64,000 bases of DNA, from assembly GCF_963678635.1 (NCBI RefSeq), contig NW_026970996.1:1-64000 (forward strand), in the 5' to 3' direction. A program made the translations under genes and the position numbers. The notes below the pieces were generated by a model, which saw nothing but the letters and a program-made list of their open reading frames with translations, did not search any database and had not been told where the DNA came from. Numbering within the stretch: the first letter of the stretch is position 1; every line of letters starts with the position of its first letter. Source of the DNA: Symsagittifera roscoffensis. Lineage: Eukaryota > Xenacoelomorpha > Acoela > Convolutidae. Positions 34,129-46,860 of this stretch are shown piece after piece.

Positions 34129-36897
34129 TTTGTTGAAGCTTTTTCGAGGGAAATACTGTATAAAGCGGTAAGTTTTTGTATACTGTAAACCAAGGTCCAA
34201 ATAGGAATTGAAGAGAAAGGAGTAATGATGACATTATTTTCTAGTTTGAAACTAGATATTAGCATTCGCTGAGGATGCTTAAGAATATCAATCTCTTTGG
34301 CCTAATTTTGCATATAATCCCAATATCATTTCTTTCAACTTCAGTGTTTTTGAAAAACGGAGGGAAGTTAGAAATGTTTGCTTTTAGTTCATCTGGAACA
34401 ACTAAGTAACCTTGAATATAGCCATAAAGAAATCCAGCTCTTATATTTTTCCAATTCTGAAGTTTTGGAACCAATCACAATGCAACATCTGTTCGTTTTT
34501 TTTGCAAGAATGCTCACGTCTCAAGTCATCCATCTCTGTCTTTTTGTTTCTTCTCTCAAAACCTTCATCGCTAAGTGCAGCACGTGTCTCCTGGCCAAGA
34601 CAAAAAAGATAATAGCATACCATAGCTTCAAACACTGATTTGTAAAGATCGCAATATCCATCTACAATGAAACTGTCAATTTTTTCTTCACTTCCAGATC
34701 TCTCAAGTCTTCATTCTGGCCTCGTTTTTTGGTAGTTAGACATGAATGTGTTCTCAAAATAGCGAGATCGGTTATGTAAAGCCTTGAAGTTATGTAAAGC
34801 CTTGTTCAAATACCCATCTTATGTACAAAAATGTTGGCATGTCGTGACACATTGAATAGGGATAGAGCTGGTTGCACAACTTCCAACTATTGTTTTGCAG
34901 ACAATTGACGAATCTCTGATAGAAGATTTGTCCACAACGGCTTTTGCTTAAACACAATTGATGGTTCACCCGTCATATCCCCTCTAACTTTCTCGTGTAG
35001 ACCTTTATCACTTTCGCAAACTGAGTAGAATTTTTCATTGGTTGATTTGTGCAGACAAATTTTTGCTAGATTTGGAATAGTACATTCAATTTTTAAATTA
35101 TCATATTATTATTGATGATAAAACTGAAGCTTTTTTGCATTGCTTCAGAGGTTGGAATAACATCTTTGTTGTTGTATCACTGAAAAAAAATCTTTAAATG
35201 AGATCATTCACGTTTCAACCAAATCTCCTGTGAATAATTGTAATTATCAACTCCAGATGCCGGTACTAACTTGATTTGAAGTTTCTTTTGTGCTTGCTTA
35301 TCATCAATTCCACTTGCTTTCAACTTCGGATATTACAAAAATTCTTTGTTAAGGGGGTTGTTGCTTCTCAGTTTATTGAAAAAGGCTTCTTATGGAGGTC
35401 TTCTTCATTCTCGAACTTGTCCGCACCGTCAAACCATTCATTAAAAACCCTTACGTCTCACTGGCTTTGAAGGCTTTAAGAAAAGAGTCTAGAGATGTTG
35501 CTCTATCCAAAAACTTCATGATGTCGAGAAGATGTATGTCTCCAAAATTGAAGGATAAGAATTTCATTGATTCTATTTCTTCATCATTGATTAAGTAGGG
35601 AATCAGATAAATCTTAATCAAGTTCAGATCATATCTTCCAATGTTAAAACCAAATACAGGTAACGTGTTAAACTACCTCTCAGATTTTGTTTCAAACCAC
35701 TCAGCTGATTTTGTTTCAAACCACTCAGTCTTCATAATCAGAATTTTCAGTTGGATGATTTCCACATCTTTCATTCAACTAGTCATCCGCTGATTCACTA
35801 CTCTTTCAACATATTGAAACTTAGTTCTCATTTCGAGCTCACAGTTCTCAGCCAAGTTTGATTAAAAACCGATAATAGGTTTTTGCGGAACCTTGTTCTA
35901 AAGAAAAATTGGTTCATTTATCAGTTTTGAGTATTTTGATACAGAAAATGGAACATGTTTTCCTATCCTGCTTGTTGTTTGTGTATTTTTCAGTTCATCT
36001 GATGGAAAACATATCAAATCAAAGTCGAAAATGGCTAGGTTGATGAATATTGTGTTGTCTTTCGAAACTGGGATATTGAAACCTTCCAACTTTTCAAATA
36101 GTGTTTCTCGAAGTATAAATACACTTTTTAGATAAATGCATCGCACTCGATCTTTACTAGTCATAAGATGTTTGTTGGAGAAACAGTCACAGCTAGGACA
36201 TCGGAAACATTTGAAGAAAGGATCAAAAGCATTCGTGTGAATAAAATTTTTGTTGTACCTTAAAAATTTCACGGTTTTATTAAAATTTCCAAGAACTCAC
36301 CTGGCTTTTTCTCCAACATATTCGAATTTCTGAATGTCAAACAAATAGATAAAGAAATGTCTTCATGTCGTATCCAGATTTTGACAAAAACACGGCAACC
36401 AGCTGAGATGCATGAGCATCGAGGTTACTATGAACATGCAAACACAATGTTAACGCGCGGAAAAAGCGTGATCTTTGTATGGCTGTTAATATTTGTCCAA
36501 TAAAAGATAGTTTACTTGAGTATGTCGTAGTAAAAGGTCAGGCAGGACAGATTCCGGACATTCAATTGGGATGTTTTTTGGGTAATGCAGCAAAATTAGG
36601 GACAATTGTGATCAACTCGAACCTCCATTTTGTGTTCTGACGGTCTTGTGTGCATTGCTCCACAAAATCAAACTTTTCAATTGTTCCCATGGTTGTAATC
36701 AAATCCGATTTCGTACACAGTGAAATCGACTTTTCGAACAAAGGATTGTTTTCCAGTTCGTAGTAAAACCGATTTTCTCCGGTTTCGACATCATGAAGAA
36801 CAAAACAAAGAGCGAAGTCAATTTTTGCAGCGGAAACCCGCTTTTTGAATACTTCTTCAAGCTTCTCGTTGATAACCTTGGTATCTAACTTAGACAT
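34122..36897 (-). mobile_element. pPolB fossil, innermost copy of right arm
   Basis: It reads from 36,897 downward: MSKLDTKVINEKLEEVFKK with a 111-codon open stretch (36,562-36,897); the Cys-knuckle segment with FFKCFRCPSCDCFSNK (35,898-36,272, 124 codons); the FGFNIGRYDLN region near 35,640; VVPTLEAMQ-like words near 35,140; the motif A neighbourhood near 34,870; and EAMVCYYLFCLGQETRAALSDE near 34,600. It then runs to the segment upstream of motif B near 34,130, where the sequence folds back. In this copy no zinc-finger exon is seen between the TATA box (36,941-36,948) and the N-terminal domain. It is broken by several changes. Confidence 0.85.
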
Positions 36898-36899
36898 TA

Positions 36900-38180
36900 A
36901 AAAATTTCAAAAATTAAAATGTCCAAAAGTTTTAAAAACCTATTTATACTTACTTTGAAATGTTCAAAACTGTTGAAAATAATTTCAAGAAATACTACAA
37001 AGCACCGACCGATTGCTTTTAACGTAAAGAAAATCAGAATGAAATGAGTGTAATTTACTATTGCTTGGGGAAAAATATTCAATCAGATTGAATTTTGTTT
37101 TAGTATCACTGTTTGTTTGGTATCAACCAATCAGATCCCAGCATTTGCTAAAAACGTACTGTTTATGATTTCATATAAAACTTCAATCAATAGTAGAAGC
37201 ATGTCTATCAAAAAACATTTCAATTTCTTCGAGTTACACTACAAGAAAAAATCAAAAAAATCCAAATCACTTTTTATTATTGAAATAGTGTTGACTCTTA
37301 CTTTTTTAATAATTTTTTGGACGTTTTTGTTGAAAAAATAGAGATATCCGGCAAAGTAAAGGTAGTTTTATAGAAACTTACTCAATCAAATAGTTTAAAA
37401 TTGATCCACATTTTGGAGATCAAATCTTTAAACTTACGGCTGAGTTACAACTAACAAGGAAAAAAATGTGTGTTCTCGAGAATTTGAAGTTAATCAAAAA
37501 GTCTTCTGGTAATATATCAAAAAAAATGTATTCCCTACCCATTACCCAAAATTGTAAAAATCACCCGCAGAGATCTTTGTTTTTTCAGTTCAAAAAAGTT
37601 TTTCAAAGCTCGAAATCTTGCTTGATGAGGTTTGGAAGCAGATTTCCAGAGACTTGTTTTGAAAACTTATCAACTACTTTGAGTTATCTTCTCAAATTTA
37701 CATTAAAATGAAAAAAAACTTGACTATCTATTCAAAGTCAGTTTTTTATCGTTGATTTTTTACAAAAAAATTTAACTTGATGAGAAAGAAAAAAATTGAA
37801 AACGCCACTTGTTCCAGTTTTTTTTCTTATGTAAACTAAATCAGGAATTTTTCCTATTTTCATAGCAAAAAACTCTTGGTCATTTCTTTTTGTCATTCTC
37901 ATGGTCATATATTTCACTTATCTGGAAGAGTTAAGTCCTCGAAACGATTTTCTGATTGGATACAAAATTGTTTTTTTGATTTTTTGATTAGAAACAACCA
38001 ATTGTATTGGAACGTAAAATGGAACTTTATTTGCGATCGGACACAACTTTTGCATACGAATTCCGTTAAAGTAAGCTGAAATCTGATTGGACACGTTTAC
38101 AATACAAAGAAATAAAATCAACGCTTAATGGTTAAACCGACACTATTTAGTTGAAGGTACCCCTAACTCCTAAATAAAAA
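36900..38180. promoter_or_regulatory. Bidirectional CCAAT/Y-box promoter region (right arm)
   Basis: It has a TATAAATA box on the minus strand at 36,941-36,948, about 45 bases from the N-terminal ATG of the inner fossil; CCAAT at 37,127 facing that gene; and ATTGG at 37,955, 38,006 and 38,086 facing the plus-strand fossil. It mirrors 30,840-32,110. Near 38,152 it shares the words gaaggtacccctaactcc with 59,865, tying it to the promoter at 58,640-59,910. Confidence 0.6.
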
Positions 38181-38199
38181 ATCATTTCATTTTCAGCTT

Positions 38200-39825
38200 A
38201 ACCACCATCTACAAGTGAAAATCGATTTCACTGATATTGAAAATACTGTTAAATATCGAGTGATTTCTTTTTTGATAAACTTAAGGCAGGAAATTTTACT
38301 AGAGGAAAAGAAGTCACTGAAGATGTAGAGGATGATGTCATGTCGACACAATTCTTGCTAGTTCAAAAACATAAGCTGATCGATTTAAAAAAGCGTATAG
38401 AGCAATATGTTGATACCATACCGGTGTTTGGATTCAGTAGTGGCAGATAAGAGAAGAAATTTTCCAAATCGTTTTTGATTCTTTATCTTAGATGTTAAAA
38501 AGCCTTCAACCAACCGGTGGAGCTTTTCTAAAAGAATACAAGGAAGTGAGAAGAAAGGACACTTTCAATACGAGTGGTTTGATACTCCCAACAAGATTGA
38601 TAAACATCAACTACCCTTGTATGATGACTTCTACAGCAAGCTGAAGAATTGCAACCCTCTCGATAAAGATGACGATTTTCAGAAGCTTCTGATTACTGGA
38701 TACTCTGAAGAGCAATTCTTGAAAAAACTCAACTCGGGTATAACAACAAGGATGTTGTTCCTACCTCTGGTGCTATGCAGAAAAAGATTGAGTTTTATCA
38801 TGACAAAAAGAATAGACATGTTAAAGCTCGGCTGCACACTACCAAATTTAGCGAATATGTGTCTACACAAGTCAAACGACTATACGTTTTACCCTTTCTT
38901 TACACAGGCTTGTATATGAGATGGGACAATAATGAATAAACACAAAACTTCAAGGCTAAGCAAAATCGATTTCAAACGTTCGAAAATATGGTCAAGTCAT
39001 ACTTTCAAGCAAACAGACATGAATGCAAAACTGAGAGTTACTACACTACAGGAACACAAAACAAAAAAGATAGCTTTGGTGTTGATGGTTATTGCAATCA
39101 TTGTAAGACTGTCTTTGAAGCAATTGGTTGTTTTTTCCATTTTGGCCTTATCAAGAAGCTAGGCAGAGCCTAACTGATGATGATATCAAACGGGGAACCA
39201 AGAAACAGGGAAATAGAAGTTGAGCTTCGAAAAGATTACATTCGAGAAAAAGTATTCTCTAGAAAAAATGTGGGAGTGTGTTTGGTGCGATCAATTCAAA
39301 AACAATGTTGACGAGAAAAACCAAGTAAGAACTTAGTTTTCCTTCAAAAGTCCTCTTTCTGCAATTCACTAGTGCAAAAAAAATAGAAATTAAACAGTTT
39401 TCGGCTACGTGCACTGCAATCTCAGTGTTCCAGATGAGCTAAACGCAAAATTTTCCAATTTCCCACGTATTTTCAAAAATATAGATGTTACCAGAAACGA
39501 TATTTGGGAATATATTAAGACATACACAGAAGAAAACGATTTGTTAAAACAACCGCAATGAATGTTGATAGCGAGCCTCAAGTTGACCGACGGAACACTC
39601 ATCATAACACTTTTCAACTTTCACTTAGATCTTGGACTACAGTGTACAAAAATTCATCGTTTCGTAGAATACACACGGCGTAAAGTATTGAACAGTTATT
39701 GAAGGCGAGCCGGCGATGAAAATCCCTTATCTGGCGTGGTAGCCGAAACAATGAAACCTCTAACAAATAGTTCCTATGGACATCAAATAATGGAGAGATA
39801 CACCAATAGTCGTCACCCAATAATA
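38200..39825 (+). mobile_element. pPolB fossil, middle copy of right arm
   Basis: Readable parts are: DTIPVFGFSSGR near 38,410; FYSKLKNCNPLDKDDDFQ near 38,640; KRIDMLKLGCTLPNLANM near 38,810; the histidine/cysteine-rich segment near 39,070; and motif B relics near 39,770. It is the mirror of 29,156-30,840 and stops at the same position, where a module begins. It is broken by several changes. Confidence 0.8.
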
Positions 39826-40254
39826 TTTACCCATTAGGTAACACGCGTCGAATTTTTAGCAAAAAAAAATAAACATTTACACACAAAACCCAACAGAAAT
39901 TGTTTTTTTTTACCGTTATCTTACCACCACACTGAGACCTTACCATTGGTATTCCCAATCTTTGTACATTAGGAAACCTTTTTCCTAGCGTATTGAGTTC
40001 TTAAATCCCTACTATGTTTTAGTACATAGGCGAACTATGTTTTAGTACTATCTATACCTTATACATGGGAAATTCGGGCGCCAAAAAAACATCATCTAAA
40101 AATCAACATCTGAAACCTGATATCCTAATACATTGGGAAACATTTTCCTATCGTAAAACATTGTGAAATCTATTCCCAATGTTAATACGTAGGGCGAGGA
40201 CCGGATACTCCATAGCCTAAGTTGCTACATGGGGGTCCACATCCCCCCAGCTGA
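39825..40254 (+). repeat. Non-coding module between two pPolB fossils (right arm)
   Basis: It starts at cccattaggtaacacgcgtcg and ends with the inverted ggggg / ccccc pair at 40,231-40,247. It is the mirror of 28,745-29,160. Confidence 0.75.
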
Positions 40255-42450
40255 ATTTCTCCAACATATACTTCTCGTTGCCTAATTGAACAAGTACATG
40301 AAGGATGAAGTGGGAAGTGGAGAGAAAATCAATGATGAGTTGAGTACTTTTTAACACCCCGGTGATAGAGACAGATGAGGGAAGACATTTGGTACTTAAA
40401 TTTCAATTGTCAAAGTTAGATACTAAAGTAATTAAAAAGCTCGATGGAGTCTTCAAAAAGCTCAATTTAGCCGCAAAGACTAATGTTGCTCTGGGATTGT
40501 GGAAACCGATGAATATCGATACAATTATGATCACGAAAAAATTCATTTGAGATGTCGCACCTAGTGACAGCCAAAGCTGATTTCATAGCCATTCAAGGAA
40601 AACTAGAATTTTTTGATATCTTGAAGCAATGCAGTCAAGAACTTCAGAACAAAAAAAAAGAGATTCAAATTGCTGATAAACGTTACTGTTTTTGTCACAT
40701 TACAGAAAAACTTTCCAATGGGATGCCCAGACTCTGTCCGACCCAAAAATTTACAACGAATTAGGCAAGTGATCTGTCGTTCGTCTATCAAAGACAAGCA
40801 ACCGAACAAAAATCATTCCCACCGCACGCTAACAAAAACTTGATATGCAGAAACTAGGATACAGGCTTCTTAATCTTGCAAATATTTGCTTGCACAAATC
40901 GGGAAATCACAAATTTTACCTTTTCTCTGATAATGATAAGAATTTTGAGAGAAAATTAGAAAAGACATGACTTGTGTTCAATCTTTATTTTTACGCGAAA
41001 AGCTGTTTTCGAAAATATAACGTAATCTTGTAACTCATCAGCAACTCATTAGTTGCAATCGATGCTAGCCATTTATCCATTCGCAGTGTTCCAAGAGTTG
41101 TATGCAGTCATTGTTTCGCAAACAGGAACTTATTTTTATATCAAGAATTGAGAACAGAGTGTAAAACTGATTGTTTTTTCACAACCGGAAAAAAAAAGAG
41201 AAAAATAAAGGTTTCTACATTGATGGCTACTGCACTCCTTGTGAAACGGTATTTGGAAATATGGTTTCCACCAATTCTTTTACCATTTTGTCAGAACAAG
41301 CGATTGAATTTTGAAAGAAGAGTGAGAATAAATCAAAGAAAAAATTAAAACATTCAAGAAATTTGGGAGTAGAAGGGCTGGGAGCAATTTAAAACAGTTT
41401 TTTCAGTGTCGAATCAAGTCAACGCAAATTGTCTACTCGGAATTTTTTTTCTACTGGTTATTTACTTGGAAAACCTACCAACAGATCTCCCGACGAGTTG
41501 AAGCTTATATTTTTAAACTATTTGCCAGCAATTGAAAACCAGACGTCTGCAGAAACGATAATGGAGAGTACATGAAAAGTTTAGCCGGAGAAAATACTTT
41601 ATTGGTTTCCAGCTTTAATTTGGAAACTCGCACAATCGCCACTCCCATCGCAAGTTTTCAATGTACGAAAAATTATCGATGTTGTTGATGCTCAACGAGA
41701 AGGAGACAAGAATCCACACTCTGGAATTGGTTCTGAGACTATCAATGTTCTTGATAACAGCTCGTATGGTTATCAAATGATGAACATATGCAGACAAACG
41801 AGAAAAAAAATTCTCGGCGATGAGAAGACAAGCAAATCAATAAATGAGAAGTTTTAGGCAACTGAATGTTGAGAAAAAATTATGAAGTAGTACTATTGAA
41901 GTGAACAATTGAGCATGAAAAACCAATAACTGTATGCTTTTTCCTTTTCTAATATGTCAAACTTAAAATGCTCAGAAAATAGGTTCGGCTAACTGGATAT
42001 GGTTGTACCCAGCATTAGCAGACGATAATTTGGGCGAGTGTAAATTAACTGACAAAAAAGTTCATTGGAATCAAAATCGTCGGAATGCCTGTAGAGACAA
42101 TTTTACAGCCAAAGAGATGCAGAAAATAAACTACGCGCTACTGAACTGTTATGCCTGTACATCATTACACATATTGCTGCGATGATAGTTAGACTGGCAA
42201 TTTAAACTTAACAGCAAAGGACTCAACGAAAGATTGCTACAACTACTGGAGATAGGCCAATGTCTGAATACAGACGATATCTTGATGAAGTTGAAATGTT
42301 GATGTCGATGAATCTCGGATTCGAATCATCCAACCAGTCGGAACATATCAATAAACTAACAAAAAATGATTCAGCTACTTTCACCCGAAAATGGAAGATA
42401 TTAAGAGTGGAAAACAAACTAAGCCATTGACTTTGTCAGATAACGTTTCA
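40255..42450 (+). mobile_element. pPolB fossil, outer copy of right arm
   Basis: Its N-terminus abuts the module end. The N-terminal domain (KLDTKVIKKLDGVFKKLNLAAK near 40,410; MSHLVTAKADFIAIQGKLEFF at 40,552) leads to interior pieces, a motif C neighbourhood near 42,000 and the C-terminal tail (NLGFESSNQ near 42,315). It is shorter than its mirror copy at 25,440-28,744 and broken by many changes. Confidence 0.8.
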
Positions 42451-42654
42451 ACTGTAGTATATTTTTATACGGTGATACAATTTTTAAGCTATTCCAATTA
42501 TTGTTATTTTGATTCTAATTTAACTGTTTACACTCACTTACTTTTTTCGAAAAATTTTAGTTTTTTTAATGAAGTTTCAGTTAGATTTCAGCATAAATTC
42601 AGACACTTTTATAAAAAAAAAAAAGGAAACGAAAAAAAAATTGAAAACTTATCT

Positions 42655-42875
42655 TAGGGCATTGGGATATTTTTTTCCCGGTTTGGGATACAAGATTATA
42701 AAACATGGTTGCTTTTTTTGAAATTTGCCATCACACCATCCCACAAATGGTATCCTAATACATGGCAAAACGTATAACCATTTTTAACACATGCGAAAAC
42801 TATTCCCTATCAAAATACATAGCTTGCGGGCCGGTTTTTTTTCACTATACTAAAAAATGGGGGTGTGAATCCCCC
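42655..42875 (+). repeat. Non-coding module after pPolB (right arm)
   Basis: It has the module words tggtatcctaatacatgg and cctatcaaaatacatagc and ends in ggggg and ccccc separated by seven bases (42,859-42,875), as at 40,231. It runs in the same direction as the preceding pPolB fossil. Confidence 0.65.
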
Positions 42876-43680
42876 ATCACCCCTCACCACTTCTCTACCA
42901 GCAAATAGTTTTCACAACAGATCAACGCTACTGGCATTAATTTTTGCTCAGTCGTTTTTGCTATTTTGTGTGCAATTGACGATGAGTTCTAATTGCTTTC
43001 TTCCGTTGTAGCTCTCTTCTGCTTGAGAATGCTATCGTTTCCAAATCATAACCAGTTTTGTCCACAATCGTCTGGCTCGAGGATTGATAGCAATTTGTTT
43101 TTAGAAAACTTATGTGAATCAATGTCCAAGGCCTTGACCATAGTCTCATGGATAGCCAGTTCGTGACGGACAGGAGCATCATGCGGAGAGCTAGTTCTGA
43201 TATATCAAAGCTCGAGCACCACATAGCTGTCCACATTTTTGTGTGGATAGACAGTTCCAATTTCTCATAGCTCGAGTTCTTGCCTGACTAGTTGTCAGAT
43301 CTCTCCAATGAACTTTCTCTAGGGGAGTTTTCCTTGGAAGACATCTTCACACCGGCACCCGATGCGTCCTAATTACTCATACATGTAAACTAGCAAAAGT
43401 GCGTCCCGAAATGGTTCAACTCTCTTGATTTTTTTGAAAAGGGTTCGTAACAGCTTGCTATGTTGATTAGATCCCAAAATTAGCTGAAATACCTTCCCAC
43501 GGTCTTGTTTTATTAATTTTAACATCGTGGTGGCTTAATCCGAAATTTCTCGCCGACTGTTAATGAAGTTATAGCTGCAGTCTACTCTGGTTCGTTTCTG
43601 AAATACTCTCACAAATTTCACAGCTTCTGCATCTCCTCTTACGTGTGTGACTCTCGCCGTTTGGTTAACAATGAGAGGCC
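42876..43680. pseudogene. Unrecognised conserved coding-like segments (right arm)
   Basis: This is the mirror of 24,190-24,960. The ~99-codon minus-strand frame at 42,961-43,260 has the same words as the left arm (ELSIHTKMW, SVTNWLSMRLW). The family is unknown. Confidence 0.35.
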
Positions 43681-44596
43681 ACCCGGGTTGACCAAAACTT
43701 CTTATCATACAATTTTCAAATATGAGAAACTTCTTGTCATACAATTTCATACAATTCCATACGTACAGAAAATTGTATGAAAACTCTATGATAAGCATTT
43801 CTCCATATATGAAAATTGTATGATAGGTGTTTTCCCATAAACCAAAAATTTTGATTTTTCTTTCTGAATTAAGTTTCTGAAAAATTTTCGGTTGTGTTTC
43901 CAACCGAACATAAGTGACAAAGACCTTGGTTACTCAAAACGCCAAAGGTTGGACGGTCTTGCATTTAAAATGCATCCAAAACGACCTAAATTAGGCTGTT
44001 TTCACAATTGATATAACAAAAGTAACAAACTTTTGTTTTTTGGCAAATTGCTTTAATGATGATTATTTTAAATTTTTGAAATTTCAAGTTATCAGACATT
44101 GATCAAGGCATACATTAACACCCCATACAAAAAAATAGGAATTTCCAGCGTTTTTGAAAAAAAAATGTAAGTGAAAAGAAAATAAAAGCCAATTTTATCG
44201 TATCCAGGACTACGTTATGCACACAAAATATTAAATTTTGCATGCAAAAATTTTTTTTCGAAAAGTGTTTGTTAGCCTACGAAATTCGATTTGCGGTTGA
44301 AAAAAACAACATTTTTTGGGCCAAATTTTCAAAATTACTTGAAAAATTTTTTGTGTCGCCATCAAAAAATTGCCAGTCATACAGTTTCCATATATGGGAA
44401 TTGTATGATAAGCATTTTTTTCAAAAAACGGAAACCTGTTTTTTATCACCAGACTGTTTTTATTAGAATCAAACAGCCACAGAAATAAGTTTATACCAGT
44501 TTTCAACCATTTTTAAAAATTGTATGAAAATTGTATGATATGCATTTTTTCACACGCTTGATGTATTGAATTGTATGATAAGCATTTTCGGTGTAT
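43681..44596. mobile_element. 916-bp insertion present only in the right arm
   Basis: The left arm reads straight from gcctctcattg to the ggttttgttgcg complement with four bases between. The right arm has 916 bases there. Near both ends, in inverted orientation, stands cttatcatacaatt. Further copies of aattgtatgataagcattt and catatatggaa-like words are spread inside, giving subterminal repeats like those of non-autonomous DNA transposons. It has no coding capacity that I credit; an ORF reading across the left junction is fortuitous. I see no clear target-site duplication. Confidence 0.65.
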
Positions 44597-45283
44597 GGTT
44601 TTGTTGCGAGTTAGCTCTTATTTTACTATGTTTGAACTTAGATGTGAGTCAAATAATATTGTCTCGCTCCTAGACAGATCCTCAATCAAAACTGCCGTTT
44701 TAATTTTATTCGGAAAGTAGCAGTACATGGAGTCCTGAATTGTCTAACCAGTTTCATGAATGTTTTCGTGCAAAAGCAAAAATCTCTTTTAATCTCCTTC
44801 TACTTGGTTGTTATATGATACCATCCAGCCGATTTAACCAACAACCTTTGTAAATCTAAATCAACGAAAAAAACGTCTGGCGGTCCAATGTTTTTTTAAG
44901 TAGAACTCTCCAAGCACACGCACGCATTATTTCTTCGACAAACAAGACCACATTAATCAATATGGATTTCGCTGCACTTTTTGAACGTCTGTTCACTCAA
45001 AATTTTACAACTCTATGCATAGGTCTATCCATTTCACTCTTGTTCTTGATGTTGAATTCCGTGACTGGCTACTACTAACGATTTTGTTTCGAGGACATAA
45101 AATCACCTTTATAGGTAACCCTGATATTGATGGTTCGCTGAGTTCTTTCTTTGAGTTCAGAAGCGAATTTTGAGCCATAACGTTCCAATTGGAATTCTTC
45201 CCTCCTTTTCGCATCAATTGTTGTAATGGATAGACACTTTGTGCAATTTTTTTCTCTAATTTTCTGTCATAATTCGCAAACAC
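44597..45283 (-). pseudogene. Unrecognised conserved coding-like segments (right arm, continued)
   Basis: This is the mirror of 23,490-24,185. The 92-codon frame at 45,005-45,283 keeps the left-arm words (QSVYPLQQLMRKGGKNSNW, LPIKVILCPRNK). The function is unknown. Confidence 0.35.
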
Positions 45284-45640
45284 ATTATTTGTGTACTCTC
45301 CTGGAAGCTTTCCAAATCAGTATTGTTTACACTGCATCATGATTCGATCTCAAAAATTGATTATCCGTCATTTTTTACGTTTAGATTCGGTGTCCCAGAT
45401 TATTGTGTCCCTGAGGATTTTGGACTTCTAGGGTTTAAAAAATACAATGCTTTTGCAGGAAAATGACGGCTAATGAGATTTATTTTTTTGCTATTGTTTT
45501 TCAACAATCCTAGAAAGGGAAAAATTAATAATTGACAAATCGGGCAGAAATGAGATACTGTTGCAGGAGAAGATGGAAACATGTAGTTCAGAAAGATTTT
45601 TCGAATAAAGTTCATTACGAGGCCAAACTGTGCATTTTAC
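45284..45640. other. Right-arm extra segment and arm sequence
   Basis: About 290 bases (roughly 45,246-45,520) have no counterpart in the left arm, which joins directly across this point at gattgttg. They contain two aatgacgg words 80 bases apart but no clear terminal repeats. Whether it is an insertion here or a loss on the left is unresolved. Confidence 0.45.
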
Positions 45641-46105
45641 GCATTGTAAGCAGATTCCGGCTTAGGCCTAAATCAGATTTGTCGCGGAATACACAACCTT
45701 TTTACTTTTCTTTGATTTTCTTTGCTGTAATGGATTCCACAAACAACTAGCTAAAACACTGTACTGCATAAAATAGCACTGTACTGCACTAAATCCGCAA
45801 CCAAAGTTTGTAGAATCCGCAACCAAAATTTGCACAATCCGGATCAGTTTGTGAAATCCACAAATATATAATAATTTATGTGTTAAGTAAATAGATGCTG
45901 TCCTGGAATCCGCAGTTGTGAGTGGAATCCACAAATTGTAAGTGGCATCCGCAAACTGTGAGTGTATTCCGCAAATTGGAAACGGAAACCGCATAAATTT
46001 GCGGAATCCGCATAAATTTGCGGAATCCATTTACTTTTGCGTAATTCGCTTGCAGTTGCGGAAACCAGAACTACTAGCTAATTTCTCCTGTTGCGGAATC
46101 CGCGA
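45640..46105. repeat. GCGGATTCC motif array (right arm)
   Basis: This is the mirror of 22,975-23,420. ggaatccgc and variants (ggaatccac, agaatccgc) occur about a dozen times, some as tgcggaatccgc. The 120-codon ORF across it is a by-product of the repeat. Confidence 0.75.
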
Positions 46106-46519
46106 CAAAACAATTGTGCCGACAAAATTTACGTTACAGGTATTTGTACGCAGAATCCACGGAAACTTTGTAGGTGGAGTTCACTCACATTTTGGAACAT
46201 GTTTAAACATTAGTCTCTGGAATCAAGGAACATACAGACACAAAATTGTTCTTCTATCCAGTGCACAGTTAGGCCTCGTAATGTTTCTTGATGCTATCCG
46301 TTGTATTAGTGAATGTTGAGAAAATGTCCTATTTTGAGAAAAATTTCATTCAAAATTGATCGGAAAACTCTCAAACTGGGAGATGCTAGTTCAATCAGAA
46401 ACAAAAAAAAATAGTTTACAGGAAGATTATGATGACCTTTTTCTAAAATATGTGTGATTGATTTAGGTTAAAAGTAACAGACTAAGAAGACATTTTAAAA
46501 CTCCCCAAATATATTTCAA

Positions 46520-46860
46520 TACAGAACTGCCAGTGTCACGGTCGAGCTTCACGTGCTTATAACCGTCTCTCCCAGAATCAATTCAAGGTTTTTTTTTTCG
46601 TGAAACAGTTTCAACGAACTTGTTACGACTTTAAAATTTTGAGCCGAACTTTGTAAATTGACCCAATTTTTTGCTGAAAGAGCCAAAAGACATACATTGG
46701 GTCTTTTGTTTGCATCCTTTTGTGAATTAAGTAGATTTTTGGAAGGTTTAGAATTTTATTATTCTTAATTTTTTTGTTAAATTCTTTTGGAGGAAAGTGG
46801 ATATCACAGTGATCAAAAACTGCGCTCAAGTTATGTGTTCTCCTGAATTGTCAAATAAAA
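46520..46860. repeat. Dispersed repeat (right arm, inner copy)
   Basis: This is the mirror of 22,160-22,600, containing agcttcacgtgcttataaccgtctct at its left end. Confidence 0.5.

Noticed and set aside
4300-42450. Treating the pPolB segments as functional host or viral genes
   Set aside because: Every copy is broken by several to many changes or is only a part of the gene; they are fossils.
43535-43903. 122-codon minus-strand ORF
   Set aside because: Reads across the edge of the 916-bp insertion, so it is fortuitous.
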